Assembly: GCA_964636485.1 (NCBI GenBank)
Contig: CAZWSO010000014.1
Coordinates: 1-28,261, forward strand
DNA from: CAYXRS01 sp964636485
GTDB lineage: Bacteria; Gemmatimonadota; Gemmatimonadetes; Gemmatimonadales; Gemmatimonadaceae
Direction of reading: 5' to 3'
DNA: 28,261 nt
The position numbers were made by a program, and so were the translations under genes. The first letter of the stretch is position 1. Every line of letters begins with the position of its first letter. Positions 23,689 through 28,261 of the stretch are shown here, in pieces. The notes under the pieces are model-generated. The model was given only the letters and a program-made list of their open reading frames with translations. It did not search any database and was not told the DNA's origin.

Positions 23689-24243
23689 ATGCCAGTGTTG
23701 CGTGAGTGGCGCGAACGCCGCGCACTGCGTCGGCGGGCCGAAAACTACGTTGCGCATCTCTTTCGCGAACCCACCGACGCGGACGTGCGGTGGCTTGCTG
23801 AACACGGTACAGGCGGAGACCGGGACCACGCCCGATGGGAACTGCGCTATGCGCGCCGAGCCCTCGGCTTGCTTACTGCCCAGCGCGATGCGCTGGATGA
23901 CCGTACTGCCAGCGTCGTTGCCAGAGCCCTGGGCGCTGCGCTGGGACGCGATCGACAGATCGCTCCCGGCAAGCTTCGGGTGGCTGAGCGGCAGCTCAAC
24001 GCTCGGCTGCGTGCCTTTGGGGACGCGCTCTCCAACCGTGAAGGGGCGGGGACCGGATGGCACCTTGGGCGATCGCTCCTCGAGTTCGCCGGGCGGAAGG
24101 AAGCGCTAGAGCCGGAGCTTGTTGCCCACGCGGGCGATGTGATGGCCGCCATGCTGACGGACGCCAATGATGCCCTGCGTGAGCAGTTCGGCGTGGCGGC
24201 ATTTCCGGATGATGTCGCGCCTTCGGCAGTGCGCCCGCGCTGA
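23689..24243 (+). CDS. Conserved-looking helical protein of unknown function
   Basis: This 184-residue soluble protein has high Ala/Arg/Leu content and long predicted helices (WRERRALRRRAENYVAHLF, ADVRWLAEHG, then ARWELRYARRALGLL). The repeated Ala/Leu/Arg runs suggest an alpha-helical bundle with a basic face. The codon pattern and GC content match neighbours. Starts 21 nt after the Rrf2 stop, so they may be co-transcribed. No family recognised. Confidence 0.65.
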   Translation: MPVLREWRERRALRRRAENYVAHLFREPTDADVRWLAEHGTGGDRDHARWELRYARRALGLLTAQRDALDDRTASVVARALGAALGRDRQIAPGKLRVAERQLNARLRAFGDALSNREGAGTGWHLGRSLLEFAGRKEALEPELVAHAGDVMAAMLTDANDALREQFGVAAFPDDVAPSAVRPR

Positions 24244-24258
24244 ACGCCTCACAGCAGA

Positions 24259-24290
24259 CGAGCGGCAGGCACCTGGTGCGCCGCCGCTCG
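24259..24290. repeat. GC-rich hairpin between convergent gene and tRNA
   Basis: An 8-bp inverted repeat CGAGCGGC/GCCGCTCG encloses an inner GCACC/GGTGC palindrome. It lies between the plus-strand unknown gene and the minus-strand tRNA-Leu and could stop both transcripts, but neither side has a T-tract. Confidence 0.35.
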
Positions 24291-24304
24291 CGAAAGATCA
24301 GGAG

Positions 24305-24388
24305 TGCCGAAGGGGGGACTCGAACCCCCACGGGCATACGCCCACTGCGCCCTGAACGCAGCGCGTCTACCAATTCCACCACTTCGGC
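24305..24388 (-). tRNA. tRNA-Leu (anticodon CAG)
   Basis: This 84-nt tRNA on the minus strand folds with acceptor GCCGAAG/CTTCGGC, a D-arm of the long Leu type (GTGGAATTGGTAGAC), an anticodon stem CTGCG/CGCAG with loop TTCAGGG (anticodon CAG), a long variable arm (GTGGGCGTATGCCC) and a T-arm with GGTTCGAGTCC. The discriminator is A, and CCA is not encoded. Confidence 0.95.
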
Positions 24389-24399
24389 GTAGAAACAGA

Positions 24400-24428
24400 A
24401 AGCTAGCCGTCCCTATAGTCCAAGTCAA
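24400..24428 (-). promoter_or_regulatory. Promoter of tRNA-Leu
   Basis: On the minus strand: TTGACT (24423-24428), 17-nt spacer, TAGCTT (24400-24405), ending 11 nt before the tRNA 5' end, so a leader of only a few nucleotides is expected. Confidence 0.5.
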
Positions 24429-24441
24429 CGAAACGTCGGCG

Positions 24442-24470
24442 TTGCCTCACTGCGGCGTCCGGCCTAAGTT
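24442..24470 (+). promoter_or_regulatory. Possible promoter of smpB, with a structured leader
   Basis: TTGCCT (24442-24447), 17-nt spacer and TAAGTT (24465-24470) form a modest sigma70 match, about 95 nt before the smpB ATG. Between them and the ATG lie several GC-rich self-complementary segments (24501-24517, 24517-24530, 24532-24541, 24542-24552). No Shine-Dalgarno is visible. Confidence 0.4.
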
Positions 24471-24564
24471 GCTACGGGACAGCGCGAATGGTCGCGCGCC
24501 CTCGCGTGCGGCGCGAGCCGCGATCGCGGCTGCCGGCCGGCGGGGATTCCCCTCCTAGTTGGGC

Positions 24565-25035
24565 ATGGCAAAGGCCGCGACGGAGCCTGACAAGCAATCG
24601 GTGGTCCGGAACAGACGGGCCCGCCACGACTACCATATCCTGGAAACCTGGGAGGCGGGCTTGGTTCTCACAGGGACGGAGGTGAAAGCCCTCCGGGACG
24701 GGAAGGCGAACCTCACCGACAGCTTCGCCCAGATCCGGGATGGCGAGGCGTTTCTCTGCAACATGCACATCTCTCCCTACGAGCGCGGGAGCGTCTTCAA
24801 TCACGAGCCAACGCGCGCACGCAAACTGCTCCTGCACCGGCGCGAGATCCGCAAGCTGATCGGCGCTGTGGAACGACAGGGGCTCACGATCGTCCCCCTC
24901 GAGGTATACTTCAAGAGCGGGAAGGCGAAGGTGGCGTTGGCGCTGGTGAAAGGAAAGAAGCTGCATGACAAACGCGACAGTGAGCGTAAGCGCGAGGCGG
25001 AGCGCGACATGGCGCGCGCCATGAGGACGCGATGA
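24565..25035 (+). CDS. smpB: SsrA-binding protein SmpB
   Basis: This 156-residue protein delivers tmRNA to stalled ribosomes and releases them (trans-translation). The family features are present: ARHDYHILETWEAGLVLTGTEVKALRDG, NMHISPYERG, PTRARKLLLHRREI, VEVYFKSGKAKVALALVKGKK in the OB-fold (here with LEVY), and the basic tail KKLHDKRDSERKREAERD that enters the mRNA channel. ATG 24565 is preferred over TTG 24559. The ssrA gene itself was not found in the window. The stop overlaps the amidase start by 4 nt, so the two are co-transcribed. Confidence 0.96.
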   Translation: MAKAATEPDKQSVVRNRRARHDYHILETWEAGLVLTGTEVKALRDGKANLTDSFAQIRDGEAFLCNMHISPYERGSVFNHEPTRARKLLLHRREIRKLIGAVERQGLTIVPLEVYFKSGKAKVALALVKGKKLHDKRDSERKREAERDMARAMRTR

Positions 25036-26282
25036 TCGCTGCCGCCGTACTCGCACTCCAGGTGGCGGTCGCTGTACCCCCGGCGCCGCCGGCGTTGGCC
25101 GTTCGGGCTGGCTCGGCAGAGAAGATGGTGCCGCTCGTGCAGACCAATCGGGGGCCGGCGGTACCGGTCCAGGCGCTCGATCCGGTGATTCCGGTGCGCA
25201 TCAGTAATTCACAGCGCGGCACCTTCACCGTGTCGCTGCCGGGCGTCGACGTCGTAGTGCGGGATCAGGTTCACTTCGTCATGGTGAACGGGCAACCGCA
25301 GCAGCTCGTCGGCGCGCCCTACGTGGCTGGCGGCCGCCTTCATGTCCCCTTCCAGCTACTGGCAGAGGTGCTGCCGCGGCAGGCGCCGGAGCAGTTCCGC
25401 TACGATGCGCGCCGTGGCGAGTTGCGTTACATCGGGACCGATGCCGGGCAGGTTGCGTCAGCTGCGACTGCATCCTCTGCCGCTCCACGCGCTTCTCCTC
25501 CGCCGACAGCGCGCTCGTCCACGCCGTCGCCGGCGTCCGCGCGCAACGGGCTCAAGCGAACCTATCGCGTTGTTGTCGATGCTGGGCACGGTGGCAGCCA
25601 GAGCGGCATGATCGGCACCCTCGGCCCCGGCCGGCGGATTCGCGAGAAGGACATCACGCTCGCCGTCTCCCTTGAAGTAGAGCGCATGCTGAAGCAGCGC
25701 GGCGTTCATGTCATCATGATCCGCCGAACGGATGTCGACATCGACTATCGCGGCAGGGGGCGCATAGCCAATGACGCTGGTGGCGATCTCTTTATCTCGA
25801 TCCATGTAAATGCCGCCAACCCGGCGTGGCGGAACGCCTCGGCGGCGCGAGGCTTCGAGACGTACTTTCTGGCCGCGGCGCGTACCGAAGATGAGAGGCG
25901 CGTTGCCGCGATGGAGAATGCCGCGGCGGGCTTCGAGGCCGGTGCCGAGTACGACGCGAACGATCCTCTGGGCTTCCTCATGCGCGACATGGCCCAGAAC
26001 GCGCACCTGCGGGAGTCGAGCGAGTTGGCCGAATTGATCCAGCGGCATCTTGCGAAGACACATCCCGGGCCGAACCGCGGCGTCAAGCAGGCGCCATTTG
26101 CCGTGCTCGTAGGAGCCTTCATGCCGGCGGTGCTCGTCGAGATCGGCTTCGGAAGCAACGTCGCGGAGGCCCGATACATGGCGAGCGACGCTGGGCGCCG
26201 TCAGATCGCAACTGCGATTACGGGTGCAACCATGGAATACCTCGACCACCTCGATCGGAAGCTGGGCACGGCGACGCGATGA
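25032..26282 (+). CDS. Secreted N-acetylmuramoyl-L-alanine amidase (Amidase_3)
   Basis: This 416-residue zinc amidase cleaves the bond between MurNAc and the peptide stem in peptidoglycan. A short hydrophobic N-terminus (MIAAAVLALQVAVAVPPAP) suggests export. Residues about 45-140 resemble a copper-amine-oxidase-N-like or AMIN-type module (FTVSLPGVDVVVRDQVHFVM, YVAGGRLHVPFQLLAEV), then a Ser/Pro linker, then Amidase_3 from about 178: VVVDAGHGGSQSG with a zinc His, REKDITLAVS with a Glu ligand, LFISIHVNA with the second His, and VLVEIGFGSN with the catalytic Glu. Start ATG coupled to smpB (ATGA). It may act in cell division or wall turnover; the salvage locus at the left end could use such products. 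Confidence 0.93.
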   Translation: MIAAAVLALQVAVAVPPAPPALAVRAGSAEKMVPLVQTNRGPAVPVQALDPVIPVRISNSQRGTFTVSLPGVDVVVRDQVHFVMVNGQPQQLVGAPYVAGGRLHVPFQLLAEVLPRQAPEQFRYDARRGELRYIGTDAGQVASAATASSAAPRASPPPTARSSTPSPASARNGLKRTYRVVVDAGHGGSQSGMIGTLGPGRRIREKDITLAVSLEVERMLKQRGVHVIMIRRTDVDIDYRGRGRIANDAGGDLFISIHVNAANPAWRNASAARGFETYFLAAARTEDERRVAAMENAAAGFEAGAEYDANDPLGFLMRDMAQNAHLRESSELAELIQRHLAKTHPGPNRGVKQAPFAVLVGAFMPAVLVEIGFGSNVAEARYMASDAGRRQIATAITGATMEYLDHLDRKLGTATR

Positions 26283-27661
26283 GGGTGGCCGCTTCGGTCC
26301 TCGTGCTGGTACTGGCGAGCTGTGCCTACTTCAACGGCGTGTACAACGCGCGAGAGGCGGAGCAGCAAGGGGATCGACTGTCGCGGCAGGGAGATGAGGT
26401 TGCCGCTCGCGCGCGGTACATCGATGCTGCCCAGGCAGCTGAATCGGTATTAACGTACCACCCTCGCAGCCGGTGGGCGCATGACGCCCGGTACTTGGCG
26501 GGGCGTGCCTGGGCGATGGCGGAGCAATGCGATGCGGCCATTCCGCACCTCCAGAGATGGCTCGACGTTGCCGGCCCTGATGACGGACGCAGAGCTCACG
26601 CCGCGCTAGCCTACGGACGTTGTCTGCATGTCGTACAGCGCTACGTGGCAGCGCGCGAGGTCCTCGATCCCTTGACGACCTCGGCCGACCGCACAATTGC
26701 CACCGAGGCATCGCTGTGGGCGGCGCGCGCAACGCTCGCCATGGGCGAGTATGATCGCGCCCACGGGTATCTGCGCAACACCAGCGAGTCCGATGCCGAA
26801 TGGGAGCTCGCGCGGGCCTACCTTAAGGACGGCCATTTGGACGTAGCGGAGTCGCTGATCCTGTCGCGCGCTGGGGTTGGCGATGTGCGAGAGGATCTCT
26901 TCTCGGCGCTGGCCGAGTTCTGGCGGGCGGATCGTCGCGCCAGCGCGCGTCGCATCGTTGGTGCCTTCGACTCCACTGCGCCGCTGATCGCGAGGGCGCG
27001 GCTGCATCTGCTGGCTGGCGAGCTGTGGCTTGCCGCGGGAGACGATGAGGCCGCGCTGCAGCACTTCACCGCCAGCCGGCAGCTTTCGCGAGAGGGGGCG
27101 GTGAGCGAGACCGCCGCGGCGCGGATCACACTGCTGTCGCTTCGCGATCTTAACAGCCTGCTCGATGTAACGAACGCGATCGGGCGCGCGTTGCCCGCGG
27201 CGGCCGGATCCGTAGAGCACCGCCGTATGTGGTCGAGCGCCTTGCTCGCGCGGATGCTGGCGTCGCATGCTGACCACTCGGGTGCGGCGCTCTTTCTCGC
27301 CGGCGAGGTTGCCCGTGACAGTTTGCGCGCCTTCGCGCTGGCCCGTGCACTCTTTCTGCAAGCGGTCGATCTCCACCCGCGGTCGCCCGTCGCGCCCAAA
27401 GCGCTCCTCGCCGCCGCAGTTCTGAACCCGGAGGCGCCCTGGTACCGCGCGCGGCTTCTCGCCGACTATTCGGATAGCCCCTATGCCAGCATCACACGTG
27501 GAGTGAAGCCGACTGATTACGCCGGAATGCTGCTGGCCGATTCGCTGCTGGTGCTGAGCTGGGCCGCCGTGTCGCGTCTGCACGCGGACAGCGTGGCCCG
27601 GCTCGGCGCGAGCGCTCTCGCGGCCGAAGCGCGCAATCAGACACGCGGGGTGCCCCGGTAA
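26279..27661 (+). CDS. Lipoprotein with TPR-like helical repeats
   Basis: This 460-residue protein has a lipoprotein signal MRVAASVLVLVLASCAYF (lipobox LASC) and then helical repeats rich in Ala, Arg and Leu. They include RYIDAAQAAESVLTYHPRSRWAHDA (TPR-type A and B helices), ATEASLWAARATLAMGEYDRA, and RARLHLLAGELWLAAGDDEAALQHF. The first repeats resemble the BamD/YfgC style used to assess outer-membrane partners. It overlaps the amidase by 4 nt and the next gene by 1 nt. It may be a scaffold for the amidase at the cell envelope; this is inference. Confidence 0.8.
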   Translation: MRVAASVLVLVLASCAYFNGVYNAREAEQQGDRLSRQGDEVAARARYIDAAQAAESVLTYHPRSRWAHDARYLAGRAWAMAEQCDAAIPHLQRWLDVAGPDDGRRAHAALAYGRCLHVVQRYVAAREVLDPLTTSADRTIATEASLWAARATLAMGEYDRAHGYLRNTSESDAEWELARAYLKDGHLDVAESLILSRAGVGDVREDLFSALAEFWRADRRASARRIVGAFDSTAPLIARARLHLLAGELWLAAGDDEAALQHFTASRQLSREGAVSETAAARITLLSLRDLNSLLDVTNAIGRALPAAAGSVEHRRMWSSALLARMLASHADHSGAALFLAGEVARDSLRAFALARALFLQAVDLHPRSPVAPKALLAAAVLNPEAPWYRARLLADYSDSPYASITRGVKPTDYAGMLLADSLLVLSWAAVSRLHADSVARLGASALAAEARNQTRGVPR

Positions 27662-28261
27662 TGTCGGCGGGGGGCGCGGATGGCCGTCTCCAGATCGAAG
27701 CGGCATCGCTGACCTTCCAGAATCCTGTTCTACTCGCTGCGGGGACTGCCGCCTACGGTCGGGAGCTCAGCGAGGTAATCGACCTCGACCGCCTTGGCGG
27801 GCTCGTTACCAAGGCCGTGAGCGCGAGGCCGCGCTCTGGTGCGCCATCGCCACGGGTAGGTGACTTTCCTGGCGGGATGATCAACGCGGTCGGTCTCGCC
27901 AATCCCGGTCTGCATGAGGTGCGTGCACGCGACCTGCCATGGCTCGCGACGCACGTACACCGTGCACGAGTGCTCGTAAACGTGGTGGGCGATACAGTGG
28001 AGGAGTACGCGGAGGTCGTTGGCGGTCTTCAGGGTCAACCGGGCGTCCACGGATTCGAGCTCAACGTGAGCTGCCCGAACGTCAAGGCGGGGGGTATGGA
28101 ATTTGGTGCCGATCCCGTCACCTTGCGAGAGGTAGTGAAGCTCGCCCGCGCGGCTACCGCGCAGCCGATCTTCGTCAAGCTCTCACCTACCTTGCCGGAC
28201 ATCGCTGCGGCTGCCCGTACCGCAGTCGAGGCAGGTGCGGACGGACTGGCGCTCGTAAACA
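27661..28261 (+). CDS. pyrD: Dihydroorotate dehydrogenase, class 1B type (partial, right edge)
   Basis: The first 200 codons are present; the gene runs off the window. It oxidises dihydroorotate to orotate with FMN in pyrimidine synthesis. Recognisable are NPVLLAAGTAAYG, GGLVTKAVSARPR, GGMINAVGLANPG, ELNVSCPNVKAGGMEFG and VFVKLSPTLPD-type residues (here IFVKLSP), all typical of the FMN-binding barrel. The NVSCPNVK motif with the active-site Cys seen in class 1 (class 2 has Ser) fits a 1B enzyme that would need PyrK; a pyrK gene is not in view. ATG 27661 overlaps the preceding TAA by 1 nt. Confidence 0.93.
   Translation, partial: MSAGGADGRLQIEAASLTFQNPVLLAAGTAAYGRELSEVIDLDRLGGLVTKAVSARPRSGAPSPRVGDFPGGMINAVGLANPGLHEVRARDLPWLATHVHRARVLVNVVGDTVEEYAEVVGGLQGQPGVHGFELNVSCPNVKAGGMEFGADPVTLREVVKLARAATAQPIFVKLSPTLPDIAAAARTAVEAGADGLALVN

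Noticed and set aside
26606..27706. 366-codon minus-strand frame
   Set aside because: Antisense to the TPR-like lipoprotein gene, whose lipobox and coupling to both neighbours are clear.

Overview
The window is GC-rich, densely packed bacterial DNA. Its gene content suggests a member of the Gemmatimonadota or a close FCB-group relative: a myo-inositol-phosphate synthase paired with a CDP-alcohol phosphotransferase, a NamZ-type muramidase next to long SSS symporters, many small lineage-type lipoproteins, and a selenocysteine peroxiredoxin. This assignment is inferred from gene content and layout, not from a database search.

Left part (1-6584): a probable cell-wall sugar salvage locus. A secreted DUF1343/NamZ-like exo-N-acetylmuramidase (+) diverges from a minus-strand run of an SSS symporter, an A-type Fe-S carrier with its own sigma70-like promoter, a second SSS symporter, and a BadF/BadG-type sugar kinase that is translationally coupled to it. 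The expected logic is to release MurNAc or GlcNAc outside, import it with Na+, and phosphorylate it inside.

Middle (6798-16464): a small lipoprotein with an intrinsic terminator, then 13 plus-strand genes joined by junctions from 8 nt of overlap to 4 nt of gap. They are a PI-phosphate-synthase-like enzyme, inositol-3-phosphate synthase, a YtkA-like lipoprotein, a small unknown, 2-oxo-acid dehydrogenase E1 alpha and E1 beta, a two-helix membrane protein, E2, two small unknowns, a PHP phosphoesterase, a peroxiredoxin, and a pteridine-reductase-like SDR. The peroxiredoxin is the main discovery. An in-frame TGA (15370-15372) stands exactly at the peroxidatic cysteine, and an extended hairpin (15374-15420) follows it. 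This reads as a selenoprotein that ordinary gene calling would cut in two or miss.

Right part (16624-28261): thioredoxin reductase, a glyoxalase-II-like hydrolase, a DUF4149-like membrane domain fused to a lipoprotein-like domain, and an aspartase/fumarase-family lyase. A convergent pair follows on the minus strand: a secreted unknown protein and a THEP1-like P-loop NTPase fused to a membrane domain. After these come an Rrf2 regulator with three cysteines, an unknown helical protein, tRNA-Leu(CAG) on the minus strand, smpB, a secreted N-acetylmuramoyl-L-alanine amidase, a TPR-like lipoprotein, and the start of pyrD, which runs off the right edge. I saw no CRISPR array, insertion sequence, rRNA gene or phage gene.
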